DNA of 64,000 bases, from assembly GCA_014529385.2 (NCBI GenBank), contig CM043958.1, positions 89,234,025 to 89,298,024 on the forward strand, in the 5' to 3' direction. A program made the position numbers and the translations under genes. This document shows, in pieces, positions 47,950 through 60,015 of this stretch (position 1 is its first letter; the number at the start of each line of letters is the position of its first letter). This DNA comes from Adiantum capillus-veneris (taxonomy: Eukaryota > Streptophyta > Polypodiopsida > Polypodiales > Pteridaceae). The notes under the pieces were generated by a model, which worked only from the letters and a program-made list of their open reading frames with translations, was not told the origin of the DNA and did no database searches.

Positions 47950-48713
47950 GCTCACAATGCAAGCACGTTGAGGGCTTTCGGCGAGTGCATCCTGTACCAG
48001 AGGGGCCACTAAGGTTGAGCCATAAAATCGTTGCATGGGAAGGTAACATGGAGGTGTCCATTCAAAGGGTGGGCGAGGGGTCTGGCATCAATGGCAAAGA
48101 GTCAAGGACGGGAGACAACAAGGGCCCTAGCAACCAGAAGGATTCGGTATCAAAGCTTGGCAAGGATATTAAGTGCACTGATTTGGGGCAAGACCCTCAA
48201 GAATCTCAGAAACATACTGGTGGGCAAGAGGCTGTTCCTGTACATGGCAAGAGATCTCGTGTTACCTTTGAGAATCAGGCAATGTCACTTGGAGCTGATA
48301 AGGGTGCAGCTTCTAGACCTAGGCCGCAAAGCAAGCCTCATCTTTGGCTTCAGCGGTGGCATGCAACTCCCAAGTACAAGTTTAACGGCTTGTCTGCTGA
48401 TACTTCTGTAGCGTCAGATGGGAAGAGGGATGACTCTAGCAGCTACCAAACCCTGGGCATGAAGAAGTTTAAAGATGAGGATGGCGTCGGAGTTTTTGGT
48501 CAAGGTATTGCCTCTTTTGAGAGGGTGAAATGTTTGAAGACAAGCTCGTCAAAAGTTCTTCCAAGTGCCGCAGCTATGGCTATTGTGGGCACAGCAGCAA
48601 GGCAATTTTGCTCTTTGCAGCCTCAAGGCAAGGGCTCTTTTGCGTTTTGGTCGGGTTTTCGGATACCAACTTATCGCAAAGTCGATGAACCTGCACAAGA
48701 GAAAGACGAATGA
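47950..48713 (+). CDS. Unrecognised plant nuclear-type protein, exon 2
   Basis: The exon starts after TGTACAG and adds 253 residues in phase, giving a predicted protein of about 857 aa. A hydrophilic middle is followed by a compact, conserved-looking C-terminus: PHLWLQRWHATPKYKFNG, GVFGQGIASFERVKC, and a last block PSAAAMAIVGTAARQFC then GSFAFWSGFRIP. The Trp-rich and Ala-Met block looks like the functional domain. The stop is at 48711-48713. The gene appears intact, so it is the best candidate for a live host gene in the window. Function is unknown to me. Confidence 0.72.
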
Positions 48714-50770
48714 GAACTTGCCCAGCTCTTAAAGATGGGAGGAATCAAAGCTCGAAGTTTATTCGCCGTCATGGGAGTGCTGGAACCCAAGTTGTGCTGT
48801 GGGTGTGGTTCTTTTTTCCACTTGCCGCCCAATCCAGGAGGCTGTGAGCCATATGCACATTCAGAATGCTCCTCGCGGGGTTTCTTGAACTGGTGCCCAG
48901 CGGGTTTTTTTTAAATTCCTGTCAGGAATTTTTTCAACATGCCTTGTGCACTATCCTGATGTAGCGGTGCATGTGCCTGTGTTGATCTTTTTATGTGCTT
49001 AATAATGCAAGCCGCTTTCCTGGTAAAAGTTGTCTGAAATGAATTTCCTTTTGTTGTCGCAAGTAGTCACCGCAGACTCAGCTTTATTATGTGCGAAGTA
49101 CAATCTTAATTTCTAGAGAAGTACCTTGAGTCATTCTCAGGTTATCTAGTAATCATGGCATTTTGAGCTTCGATTACTGATGAAAGAGTTATGATGTAGA
49201 TGTAGATCACTTGTGTTTAAGCTGTTGTGGAAGTGGGGAATCGCTCATCGCCTTCTGTTTCATTAAAGAACATCTATTCAGTTCTTGTGTAAACAATCAA
49301 ATTTGTGTTTGTTTGGATTGTCAGGAAGCTAGTTGAAGGTTGATTTGCTTGGAAAGTCGGATCATTGGAATGGTGCAGATTTGTCTTGCAAATGATAAAG
49401 TCAGACATGATGCAGAATTGTCTTCCTCTCTAAAAAAGATTATGCAAATTGTCTACGTTAGCCAATCCACCTTGAAAACAGAGCGAAAAGTCACAATGGC
49501 CTACATAAGATTACAAGAAAGAGCGTCTCCAACCCATTATGCAATGCCCATCTAAGAAACAATGGTCAATCATCTCTCACACTGGGTGACATAGACCTCT
49601 CTTTGTAAGATACAGAAAGAGAACAATGCCAACATTTAGTAGCTAGTCGACAAGCTTTATCTGATGGTCTATAATTGCTTCCAAGAATTCCATGCTTCCT
49701 AAGGTCATAGGTAGGCCAAAAAGAAGAGAGGAGGTATTCATTAGTTGCTATGTGGCACTAATAGACCAACGGTCCACAATTGTTCCCAAGAGTTACATGC
49801 TTAACGAAGGCCTTATGTGGGTTAAAAGTGTTAGCCAACACATGCAGATGTAGTCACCCTCGCTAGGGTGTGCACTTTGTCAGGTCATAATTGCCCTTTG
49901 TGCTTGTTGACCCAATTGGAGTTGGCGTTTGTTAAGTACGGAATACATTTATAGGTATGTTCCGATGCTCCCATGACACCCTCTGGGTGTACAACTTACT
50001 AGTATGAATAGTGCAGCTTACCATCAATTAAGTCTGTCCATTCCTGGCTGAGCTTTGTGTCCAAAAGGGCACATAGACCCTCCTATTCGAGCTTGTTTAG
50101 AGATGATTGTACTGACATATTATCTAGGTAGTTTATTGTAGCAAAGCCTAGCACAACTCCAGCTAAGCCTTGTACATTCCTCATCAAATTTCAAACTATG
50201 TACATTTCACAAGCTTATCCTGGATTCATCTATGTATATGTACATTTCACAAGCTTAGTTAGAGTTTCAAGATGTAAATTGATGTTTACATCTATTTCCA
50301 TGAGATTAGAAGCATCACCAAGTTGTTTCCTCAAGCTACTCTCATACTACTAATTTCTAGTGGGTCTATCTTCCACATCAATTAATTAATTAGCTAGGAA
50401 GATTCCGACAAGGCCTTAACTTTTAAAACTAACATTGAGTTGCAACCGATTCACACGGTTCCATCACATCGCAATCGATTCCTGCACAAAGGAGGGCCTT
50501 GGCGCCTTGGAACCTTGAACAGCACCTGCAATCGGACAGTCCCAACTTTCGCCATCAAGCAGTTCAATCTCTCCATGCTACAGTACCTGGACAAGCCTGT
50601 ACACTTGGTCGCAGCAAAACACTGCAGTTGAACGCCCTTCAATCCCCCCATCTCGAGCTGGTCCGCATTTGATGCATACTCGCAACCATCATCCTTGCCG
50701 ACACTCTGGTCTTCGGCTTCTCCTTGGACCCAGTCCCACCTGCGCTGCACTGGACCTGAGCATCGTAACC
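48714..50770 (+). other. 3' UTR and intergenic sequence
   Basis: Presumed 3' UTR follows the stop. Beyond about 49350 I see no domain or repeat boundary; short frames near 49340 and 50440 look non-coding. Confidence 0.45.
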
Positions 50771-50777
50771 TACAGCA

Positions 50778-50778
<1 letters not shown>

Positions 50779-50819
<41 letters not shown>
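50779..50819. repeat. (GA)n microsatellite
   Basis: About 20 GA units, with a shorter imperfect GA block at 50871-50890. Confidence 0.95.
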
Positions 50820-50820
<1 letters not shown>

Positions 50821-51069
50821 CTGAATCTCCTCCTGTTGACCCTGCGTTCCTGGCACCTGAGGCAACACATAGAGAGAAAGAGAGAGAGAGTCTGTGCCCC
50901 TTGTACCCGGGCGACCCACTACAGACTCTGCCCGCCTGCAGCTCGCCATGCCGCGACTCCCATGCGGATGCTTTTGCAGCAGTGAATTGACCCACTTAAA
51001 AAAATCTACTGTCTCTCTCCACCACGTGCCCTCAACCCTCCCCAAATATTTCCTCCCACTGCCTTTTCA

Positions 51070-51560
51070 TATTAAAGCAACAAAGCATCTGCGTAGATGC
51101 CGCTTAATGAACCCAAAAAAAGTAGTTTTGGTCGCCTACCTAGAAGGTTAGATAAACACGATAATATTGTGGTGGATCTATATTGTAGGCTATCCACCTG
51201 CTTTCTTAAGTAGCATGAATGGTCCAAAACACCTTGCCAACCTTCATGCTCACTTGCCTCAAAAGTGGGAGAAACCACATATAACTAACATTTTGGTGGG
51301 AAATTTCTCATATATCCAATTGATAGTGTCCAAAATTCGTAACGGATATCTTATCAACCAATCATAAGCAATGATAAATAAGCATTCTATCCAATTTGAT
51401 TCGTGTATCATAACATATGCTCATAGTGTATCTTTCAAGACTCGAGCAACCAACTCTATTTTATCGGCAGTCTAAGGATGATTAATGATACTTGATAGAT
51501 ATAGCACCCAACCTCTATAGAATCACTCTTCAAAATGTCTCTTGAACTTTTGATCATGGT
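51070..51560 (-). pseudogene. Decayed gypsy integrase fragment (different family)
   Basis: Minus-strand frames show a degraded ADKIELVARVLKDTL and SNWIECLF, comparable to the TDGQTE..NRVLEDTLR and W...L motifs after the integrase core. Further on come SMKVGKVFWTIHAT-like and DPPQYYRV-like blocks. It abuts the E 3' LTR at 51565, so E may have inserted into it. The match is weak and rests on motif order. Confidence 0.4.
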
Positions 51561-51564
51561 CATA

Positions 51565-52618
51565 TGTAATGGAAATGGCCTATGAACTTTGAGAATGGCG
51601 GAATTAGGAGAATAAAAGAAAGCATTTTTGTGAGACTACTTTGAGAACATAGAGGTCGAACTTAATTGATGGTAGCAACATAATCATAGTACTTAGTGAA
51701 CTTGGCATAAGCAATAATTTTGCAAGAGAGAGAGTTTAGAGAACTTGACAACAATTGAGGATTGGATTTATGTGGAGCCGATCCTCCCTCCAATAGGCAT
51801 TTGTATTATAGATTCTTCCATCAAGAGAGACTTGATACAATACAATCTTTGTGTTCTTTATGACCTAGGTGATGCAATGAAAATGGAAAGCTTCATACAT
51901 TACGAGCATAACATAAACTTTGCAAAAAGCATTAACTATCCCAAGCCTCAATCCCAAGGCCTCAAACACCTTCAAAGGTGGATAATTACAATAGGGTTCA
52001 GACACACCTTGAGAGCAACATGGGTAGGGGCTTGACATGTGTCCTTGCTGCCTCTTGAGGCTTGTGCTTACTTTGTGTGTGTGTGTGTGTGTATGTGTGT
52101 GTGTTTTTTCTCTCTCACCCCCCTAGATTTAGGGCTCACCCTCTCCTTTGTAGGGATTTTGTTCTTTGGAACACAAGCATCTTAGTCAGCAAGCACGACA
52201 AAGCACCTCAAGCTTGGGTAGTGCTCCCACAAGCACCTCAAGTCCCCTAGTCGGCAAGCACAACACGCACCTCAAGCATCTTAGTCATCAAGCACAACAA
52301 GCACCTCAAGCATCTTAGTCAGCAAGCACGACAAGCACCGCAAGCTTGGGTCGGGTTCCTAGCAAAAGCGAAACCCTAGCTTACCTAAGGTTAAAGGACT
52401 TTTAACACTAGCCCTTGGAGCTCTTCACTGAAGCTAACCCTAAGGTCTTAAGCTCCATTGGCTAGCCTTGCTCTTTGACAGACCATCTCTCGTGTTGAGA
52501 TAGATCTGTAAGCACATGTCTATATTCTAACCCTTGTTCCCATTTATTCTCCCACATTAAATGATCAATTTAATACGAGAAAATCATTTGGGTTTGTTAG
52601 ATATTAGATTTTATGACA
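51565..52618 (-). repeat. 3' LTR of gypsy element E
   Basis: TGTAATGGAAATGGCC...TTTTATGACA in plus orientation. Its end matches the A LTR end in reverse (TTCATAGGCCATTTCC). A (TG)n tract lies at 52074-52102, where A and B carry other microsatellites. The motif 'CAAGCACNACAAGCACCTCAAGC' recurs four to five times at 52165-52345. The purine tract AAGAGAGAGGTAA lies just inside. Confidence 0.88.
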
Positions 52619-52619
52619 T

Positions 52620-52948
52620 TACCTCTCTCTTGAAATCATAGTCGTCCTCGACTATGAGGTAGAAGAGATAAAGCCTTAGTCATTAGTCATTGTTTCTTAG
52701 CGGGTAGAGGATCCCTTTTTATCCTACGACATCATTCCAAGATGGATGACTAATCCATTTGGTGCTTGGGAGACGTATCTGCCGCAAGCATGTTTGCTCT
52801 TTAGTCCATTCATTCTTTCAAAGTAGAATAACAAATTCTACTTAGTGTTTGAGAGATGTCGTCATCACAAATATGATTCTAAGCATGAATACTATTTAAG
52901 TTTTTGCACAATAAAAAGAGAACTAGTCTTATAAGACAAAAACATTGG
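52620..52948 (-). other. 3' untranslated region of gypsy E
   Basis: Related to 4981-5330 of element B. Non-coding. Confidence 0.65.
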
Positions 52949-53395
52949 TCATTCAAAAGAAATTTGTACATTTGCTTTCTCTGATGTAGCATTGTAAGCA
53001 TTGACAAGGTTCATACTATCCTTAAGCTGTATTCTTTGCATCCATCTAGCATCTTCAAAAGAATAACTTTTGAACTTAATAAGATACCGTCGGATAATCT
53101 TACCATGTCGCATTACCTTGTCTTCATGCCGAAGGATAGCTTCAGGTTGCACCTCTTCTTGGTCTTCGGTTTCGGGAGGGTCTTCAATAATTGGTTCACT
53201 TGGTGGCTCTTCTTTGTAGGGCTTAATTAAGCTCAAATGAAGAGCATCGTGTATGAGCCAATGGTTGGGCAACTTGAGTTGATTAGCCATTTCATCGATT
53301 GGCTTCAAGATTTGAAAAGAACCATAGTATGTTTTTGCTAGTTTAGCATAATACTTTTGATGGCCTATAGGATTTTTACCCAACGTTTGCCTCAA
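52949..53395 (-). pseudogene. Gypsy E integrase C-terminus with chromodomain
   Basis: GHQKYYAKLAKTYYGSFQIL and LPNHWLIHDALHLSLIKPY (the usual ...HPVFHVSLLK... block) lead into EAILRHEDKVMRHGKIIRR then YLIKFKSYSFEDARWM. The last stretch is a chromodomain, with its aromatic-cage-like Y..F/W..W positions. This makes elements A, B and E chromoviruses. The chromodomain is thought to bind modified histones and guide insertion. Confidence 0.88.
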
Positions 53396-53507
53396 TCGAG
53401 CTTTGGGAAACTTAAGTAAGACCCAATCATTTTCTTTGAACGTTAAGGCCCTTATGTGCTCTTAATCAGCAGCTTTTTTCCTTTTTTGAGAGATGGATAT
53501 AGCCTCC

Positions 53508-54454
53508 TTATCTTTTGAAAGATTCTTGTAGGTCACGGCTATACTCATCGTTGGCAGCAAAGATCTTCCCATGTACTTTAAGTAGCAAGGGACTTTTAGG
53601 TATTCCCTCAATAATTTCAAAAGGTGCTTTTCCTATAGAAGTATGGATAGTATTATTGTACGCATACTCTATAAGAGGTAAGTACTTTTTCCATTGTGAG
53701 CATTGATCTACTTCTGTAACATAAGTCTTTAGTAGATCGAGTATCGTAAGATTGGCTATCTCACTTTGGCCATCCGTTTGTGGGCGATAGGCCAAAGAGA
53801 AATTCAATCTTGTACCTAGATTTTCAAAGAGACCTTTCCAAAAATTATTGGTCATTCTAGAATCTCTATCGGACACGATGGATGTTGGTCATGGTGTTTG
53901 AAAATCTGAAATATGAAGAGAGTTGCCATTTGGTGTGCCTTAATAGTCTTTCTGACAGGAATAAAGTGTGCTTGCTTGCTAAACCTGTCAACTATTGTCC
54001 ATATTCTCGTATTCCCATGGATAGACTTGGGTAATCCAAAGATAAAATCCATGGATATACTCTCCAATGGTGAATTTGGGATAGGCAATGACTGGAGTAA
54101 TGTAGGTTGCTTCCCTCTCTCATACTTGGTCTTTTGGCATACCACACAATTTGAAACATACTCTTGTATGTCCACTTTCATGGTAGGCCAATAGAAGTAC
54201 GTCTCTACTCCTCGAAGAGTAGGTTGAATGCCTCTATGCCCCGCATAGGGAGGAGCATGGAATTCATACATAACTTTCTCACGAAGAGAGTGAATAACAC
54301 ATAGCCTATTGCCATGGAGAAGATAACCATCTTGCAAGGTGAATGGTTCCTCTTTCTTCCCCAAAGCAAGGGCTGACATTATGTCTTTAAAGTCAGGGTC
54401 AGTAGAATACTCATCTATCATAGAAGATAGATCAATGTGAGTAGCTATAGACAC
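53508..54454 (-). pseudogene. Gypsy E integrase core and zinc-binding end
   Basis: FHAPPYAGHRGIQPTLRGVETYFYWP and CVVCQKTK (HHCC zinc finger) are followed by SMDFIFGLPKS (Asp), then a frameshift near 53870, then SDRDSRMTNNFWKGLF (Asp) with YRPQTDGQSEIANL (Glu) and YAYNNTIHTS. It is better preserved than in B but still frame-shifted. Confidence 0.88.
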
Positions 54455-54489
54455 ATTGATCTATCTTCTATCATAGAAGATAGATCAAT
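54455..54489. repeat. Perfect palindrome with 17-bp arms in gypsy E
   Basis: ATTGATCTATCTTCTAT and its complement are separated by a single base. It lies at the join of a 53-bp tandem duplication (the phrase from TAGAAGATAGATCAATG to TATAGACAC occurs at 54421 and 54474). It looks like a templated insertion during break repair. Confidence 0.9.
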
Positions 54490-54509
54490 GTGAGTAGCTA
54501 TAGACACTG

Positions 54510-54975
54510 CGTTAACTTTTGGTCGTCGTGAAAGTGCATTGGCCATTTGATTGTGCTTACTAGTACTGTGAGTAATATGAAAATAAAATTGTGAAAGAAA
54601 ATTTACCCACCTCATTTGTTTGTCAAAAAGCTTGGTTTGCGCATGAAGTACTTGAGACTTTGGTGGTCTGTTTGTAAATTAAATGGAGTCCCCAATAGAT
54701 ACTGCTTCCATGTGTCTAGGGCATGTAGAACAGCTAAAAGCTCTTTCTCATAAATGTTGAAGACCTGTTCATCGGTATTGAGCCTTCAACTCTCATATGC
54801 TATGGCATGCCCTTCTTAACAATTACCACAAGCATCACATTGGACCTCAAATGGCTTTGAGAGACTCGGAAGCATGAGGATTGGTTGGGAGGTAAGCTTC
54901 TCTTTGAGCTTGTCAAAAGAATTTTGCTCCTTAGCAATCCATGAAAACGTTTTTCTTTGTTAAGTCATGTAATGG
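54510..54975 (-). pseudogene. Gypsy E RNase H, broken
   Basis: The sequence aligns to B RNase H (6780-7150): 'AAATGAGGTGGG', 'CATGTAGAACAGCT', and the phrase 'GGCATGCCCTTCTT'. It has small indels, including loss of the segment after the first catalytic block. No open frame survives. Confidence 0.75.
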
Positions 54976-55263
54976 TCATGCTATTTGAGAAAGTTTTGCT
55001 ATGAATCGTCTATAGTATGCACACATACCAATAAAGCTTCTTAGCTCATGTAGATTCCAAGGATACCATCTTGAGAGATAATATGACCTAAGGATACTTG
55101 GAATATGAAGCCTCAACTTCCCAATCAATGGAGTAACGGAGGCTTGTTGTCTCTTGAAAGCGGTGTTGGCAGTTACAATATCTCTCATCTCAAAAGCTTG
55201 AATGCCCAACTTGGTGGCTAACTCCGTTGATACGAAGTTGTGAGTAGAGCTAGGGTCCAACAA
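54976..55263 (-). pseudogene. Gypsy E protease fused to post-RT segment (RT deleted)
   Basis: One frame reads LDPSSTHNFVSTELATKLGI (protease, D-P-S in place of D-S/T-G) and then, after LRLHI, jumps straight to ELRSFIGMCAYYRRFIAKL, which lies after the reverse transcriptase. Comparison with B (7170-8446) shows that more than 1 kb including all RT catalytic motifs is gone. Confidence 0.85.
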
Positions 55264-55337
55264 GATGAAGGCATCATGCTCCCTTACCTTTCCCCAAGCA
55301 TAGGAGAGAGGGGATCCTTTACAATGAGCATCCTCGT

Positions 55338-55716
55338 TTAGAGCTTCGATAGTGAAATCTCTAGGAGTCTCATTGTGGGCATTTCTCTTGGGGCAAGAAC
55401 GATAACCATGTCCTTACTCCCCACACTTGAAACATTTATGGTCCTTGAAAAAAGCTTCAAGCTCTTTAGGAGAGAGTTTGTTTTTACCTTTGTAAACTCC
55501 CTTCTCCTTGGACCGATTGTTGTTGTTGTTGTTGGAATTGCCTTGGAAAGAATTTTGGGCACTGGTTTTTCCCTTTGCATCACTTTTGTCTTTGCTTTCC
55601 ATGGGCTTGACATTCCATCTAGCCCCTTGTTGAAAATTGATGTGCAAAGCAACCATGGTGTGGTGGATTATTTCGATGATAGAACCAAGCCATTGAGAGT
55701 TGACGTACTCGGCCAC
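55338..55716 (-). pseudogene. Gypsy E gag C-terminal piece
   Basis: AEYVNSQWLGSIIEIIHHTMVALHINF is followed by a basic Asn-rich linker and SPKELEAFFKDHKCFKCGE. The knuckle CXXC is present, but a stop replaces the next residues. E is cut off at about 55717; no 5' LTR or gag start exists beyond it. Confidence 0.85.
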
Positions 55717-55717
55717 C

Positions 55718-57426
55718 TAATGTGTAGCTCTACTCAGTGTGAATGCGTGGATATGAGTGGAATGCGGGAAGTTGATGAAGAGGCGATGGCAATTACTCTT
55801 GGCCATGTTATATTCGCACAATATTTTAGAATTTCATTTCAATAGGCCACTATGGCTCTGTAAATAATTGTAGTGGGAACTCCTCTTATGGGTCATACAA
55901 GAAATAATGAGCTTCAGTCATTTACAAAAGTGAAGTGGTTGTAAAAAGAGGGGCCTCAATTTTTGGCACCTTAAACTCACAAAAAATATATTAAATACCA
56001 ACTCCACAAGAGAGGTGCCATGGAGTTTGGGGCTAGATTTAGGCCTTTCTCTTGCAAATTCTCTTCTCTACAAACAACTTGTCTCAAGACCACTTATGAT
56101 TACTTAATATATGTTTCTATTGAAGTAAAGATTGGTGTTGGCTATATTGCTATGGGTCTCCACTCCATTCATGCCTATGTTTCTACATATGTTAGGACAT
56201 CATTTTTTATCCTAAGGAAGCCGCCCATTTATACCGCTTGTATGGACAACTGGTTAGGGTGTATCGGCTTTTGATCTTTTTTGGTGATGTCTTCTTCCAC
56301 CCCAATTTTTAAATAAAGAAATACATGTTTTTTTCCACCTCTATATAGGTGATCTTCAGACATGTTAAATAATGATCATGGGTTTTTAGTGATAGTACCT
56401 TTTCTTAAGTCTAAAAATGTCTACTTGATAAAATAATGTTTAAAAAATTGTTTTCAAGGGCCATTTCAAAGAAATTTAGTTATGAAATAAGAAATGAACC
56501 ATTATTTTATGTGTCAAAAAAATAATATATTGTTTGATGGCACTACCTCCACAACCCCTCATAGAATTATGAACATGCATGTAACCAGCATGGTTATAAT
56601 AACATCTGCACAAATATTTCCATAGTGGGACGAGCTTGGATGCACAACATGAAATGCAATGTCAACCAGGATTCCAATCAAGCTACTATATATAGAAACA
56701 TGACGAGGCATTATCAAAATTCCATTGCAAGAGGAGATGTTGTGGTCTTGGCATCAAACTCTTCCATCCCAACCCAACATCTATTCATTGTTGATCAAGA
56801 GCTACCACTCTTCCTCAGTGGGTGCAAAAGTATCCAGCTCTACAAATCCAATGCCAAAGGCACTATGAAAATCACTACTTTGAGGGCCACTTCAGATGAG
56901 TTAGACTACCCAAGCTAACCACCCTACTTAGTGGAACATTTGGCTAATGCCCAGGCCCTATACCAACCAAAACACAAATCATCACTCAAGGATGGGTGCC
57001 AAATAAGCCTAGAGTAGTCACTTTTCAAAATGTATATCATATTAGTGAGTTAATTGAAGAGGAATATTAAGAATCCAAAATGTATAGTCTCATGTATACA
57101 TAAGAGGGGGGTGAGGTTTTCTAAATAGGCACAGAGTGTAAATATAACATGGATATGTGGAAGAGTAATATTAAGACTCCAAAATGTATACTTTCATGTA
57201 TACATTAGAGGGAGGGTTGGGTTTTTAAAATAGGCACATAGTGTAAATATAGCATGTATATATGGGTATTATTTATAATCTCTCGAATGCACATGATATA
57301 GGAACTTTCTACCCCAGGTAGAGAAGTTATTGCTAGCCCAATGCTACCGTCAAGGACGCAAATAGAAAGAAAATCCCAAGAAAAAATCTCAGTCGATTCT
57401 ACCATCATAACCTGCCCACCAAACCT
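55718..57426. other. Unassigned 1.7 kb, with a tandem repeat
   Basis: Open frames such as 56625-56918 (98 codons) show no domain that I recognise. At 57058-57272 a roughly 110-bp unit (AATATTAAGANTCCAAAATGTATA...TAGGCACA.AGTGTAAATATA) occurs twice in tandem. Confidence 0.5.
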
Positions 57427-57652
57427 TGTTGGAATTAGGGTTGCAAAAAACACACACATCTTGGAGAAGATGAAGGAAGATCAAGGCGCACAACAGAGAG
57501 TGTATTACTTAGTGTGCAATGGAAGATAGATAGCCCTAGAGTGAATGGCGTATATACAATGCACGGGGGGAAAAACCTCCTAAAAAGGGAAAAAATGTCT
57601 CGGTGGTCCTAGTGTGTTCACACACATCACTACAAACATGTATATGGTAACA
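57427..57652 (-). repeat. 3' LTR of copia element D
   Basis: A 226-bp LTR, TGTTGGAATTAGGG...GGTAACA, is close to the C LTRs. On the inner side the minus strand shows a CCCAGGGGGTATT polypurine tract. Confidence 0.93.
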
Positions 57653-57729
57653 AATACCCCCTGGGAGTGATGCGGTGAACGAGGGCTTGCACAAATTTTA
57701 AAGGCAAGTTCCATGCCCTAAGGACAGGA

Positions 57730-58539
57730 TCACTCCACAAAGAGGAGCAAGCCCAAAGATTTTAGGAAAACTTTGAATTTCTCATGAGACAATGCCTTTG
57801 TGAAAAGATCTGCAAGGTTGTCATGTGTTGGCACATAAGCCAAGTTGATCTCTCCTGATGAGAGCCTCTCCTTGACATATCGGTAATGCACCTCAATGTG
57901 CTTTGTGCGAGCATGAAAAATTGGGTTCCTCGCAACTTCCAATGTGCTCCGAGTTTCAGTGTAGATGATGTTGGCAATGTCTTGTCCACCAACACCTAAA
58001 TCATCCATAAGGCGTCTGAGCCATACACACTCAATCGTAGCTGCGAAGACTACCCTGTACTTAGCCTCATAACTGGAAGTGGCCACAGTAGGTTGCTTCT
58101 TGCTCAACCATGAAATACATGAATTGCCAAGCATGAAACAAAAACCACTTGTGGACACTCGGGTGTCATAACAACCAGCCCAATCCGAGTCCAAAAAAGC
58201 ATGTAAGTCTGGCGGCAATGATCCCCCCTTGGGATAAAATAAGGCAAGATGTAAAGTGCCACTCAAGTAGTGGAAACTCTTCTTGAGAGCCTGCCAATGC
58301 TTAGACCTTGGGCTAAGCATAAATCTGCTAACCTGTGAGACTGCAAACTGAATATTGGGCCTCATGTTGCATACATAAATAAGACAGACAATAGTAGTTT
58401 GGTAAAGAGTGACATCAATAGGATCACCGGCATCATGCAGAATCAACTTCAAACATGTTTTCATGACAGTGTCAATAGATTTGCAATCCTCAAGTACAAA
58501 CTTACATAGAAATGTCTCTATGTAAATTTTTTGACACAA
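57730..58539 (-). pseudogene. Copia D reverse transcriptase end and RNase H
   Basis: The long open frame runs from MCQKIYIETFLCKF through SKHWQALKKSFHYLSGTLH, LDSDWAGCYDTRVSTSGF (Asp), ATSSYEAKY (the Glu of EAEY region shifted to EAK) and NPIFHARTKHIEVHY to the natural end NLADLFTKALSHEKF. It is nearly intact in frame, but the altered EAKY and upstream breaks argue against activity. Confidence 0.9.
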
Positions 58540-58557
58540 GGCAATACCACCATCACA

Positions 58558-59406
58558 CTAAAACTGTATACCGACGTGATGATGCAACAACCCCAAATCT
58601 TTTATCTTGAAAGTAGCATTCAAATCAACCTTAAATTCAGCAATATGTGCCTCATTGGGACCAGTGATCAACAAATCATCCACATAAAGAACAACAATGA
58701 GAAGTACATCGCCCTCACGCTTGACATACAATGTGCTTTTTGTTGGACTGTTACAAAAGCCTCGTTTGACCAAATGAGTGTCAGCTTTCTCATACCAAGC
58801 ATGAGGAGATTTCTTCAACCCATACAAAGCCTTCTTACATCTGCACACTTTATCCTCTTGTCCTTTCTTGACAAAACCACGAGGCTGTGTTACATAGACT
58901 TCCTAAAAAATGTAACCATTCAAGAAAGCAGTAACAATATTGAATTGATATACATCCCAACCAAAATGAGCTGCCAATGCACATAGAAAACAAACAGTAG
59001 TTATACAAGTGGGAGAAAAAGTTTCTTCATAATCTATACCTTTTTGCTATGCATAACCCTTTGCAACAAGTCGAACCTTATAGCGATCAATCTCACAATC
59101 CGGCTTGCATTTCAACTTGTAAACCCACTTCGTACCAATGGCCTTTTTGCTAGGAGGAAAATCACATAAAGTCCACGTGTCATTTTCTATAAGTGCATCA
59201 TATTCTGATTGCATGGCAACCATCCATTTTGTTGAATTCTGTGCTTCATAAAAAGACAGAGGTTCCTCAACATCATGTAAGCTAGACACAGCCAAAGCAT
59301 AACAATATGATGCATAAGATGCATGGTGAGAGCCTGAATGAGTACGACTAGACAAAGGTGCATCCAATTTTCTGTCATAGAAAGTATGCACCAGGAATTT
59401 TGGCAT
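58558..59406 (-). pseudogene. Copia D reverse transcriptase
   Basis: 59047-59406: KWMVAMQSEYDALIENDTW, KAIGTKWVYKLK and RLVAKGYA. The middle (58890-59046) includes GIDYEETF in another frame. 58558-58848: CKKALYGLKKSPHAWYEK and VVLYVDDLLIT (YVDD). A stop near 59047 and a frameshift near 58890 split it. This copy shows what the break in copia C looks like when unbroken. Confidence 0.9.
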
Positions 59407-59429
59407 ACCTCTAGCCTGCTCATTTCAAC

Positions 59430-60015
59430 CCTTTCCTCATCAAGTACATCATGTACATCTACATTAGTAAGAGGCTAATCTTTAACACTTTCAAAAACCC
59501 CCATAGGCTATACATTTGCCTCATTAGTATTTACATTCAAACTTCCATCGCTAAAAAGAGGCAACAAAGTGCCATAAATGTTCTGTGAGCTGACATTACT
59601 GTCTCTAGTACATGACAACAAGGGTTGAATAGAATCTTCCACAAAAACAACATCCTGTGAGATCAAGATACGCTTTTTCTTAAAGGTTGATACAACTTGT
59701 AACCTTTGCTTTCAGCACTATAATCCACAAAAATACATTTGACAGCCTTATCATCCAATATGTTGTGCCGTGTTTGTGGCACCAAAGCATATGCCAAACA
59801 ACCAAAAACACGCATGTGCTCACTAGAAGGCTTTCTATCATGCCATGCTTCATATGGAGTAATAGACTACAAAGCTTTCGTAGGACACTTGTTTAGTACA
59901 TAAGTGGCACACATGATGGCCTCAAGACAAACAAATGCGGCAAAGCTTAACTTTTGACCATACATCGTGCCATTTCTGTAAGTGACCTGTTTTTTCTCTC
60001 AGCAACACCATTTTG
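59430..60015 (-). pseudogene. Copia D integrase C-terminus and linker, decayed
   Basis: In shifting minus frames one can follow the region equivalent to 34340-34900 of copia C (AERKNRSLTEMARCMV, HDRKPS..HMRVFGCLAYAL, LDDKAVKC). Several stops are present. Confidence 0.75.

Noticed and set aside
56625-56918. 98-codon plus-strand frame
   Set aside because: No recognisable domain and no second exon; left as unassigned.
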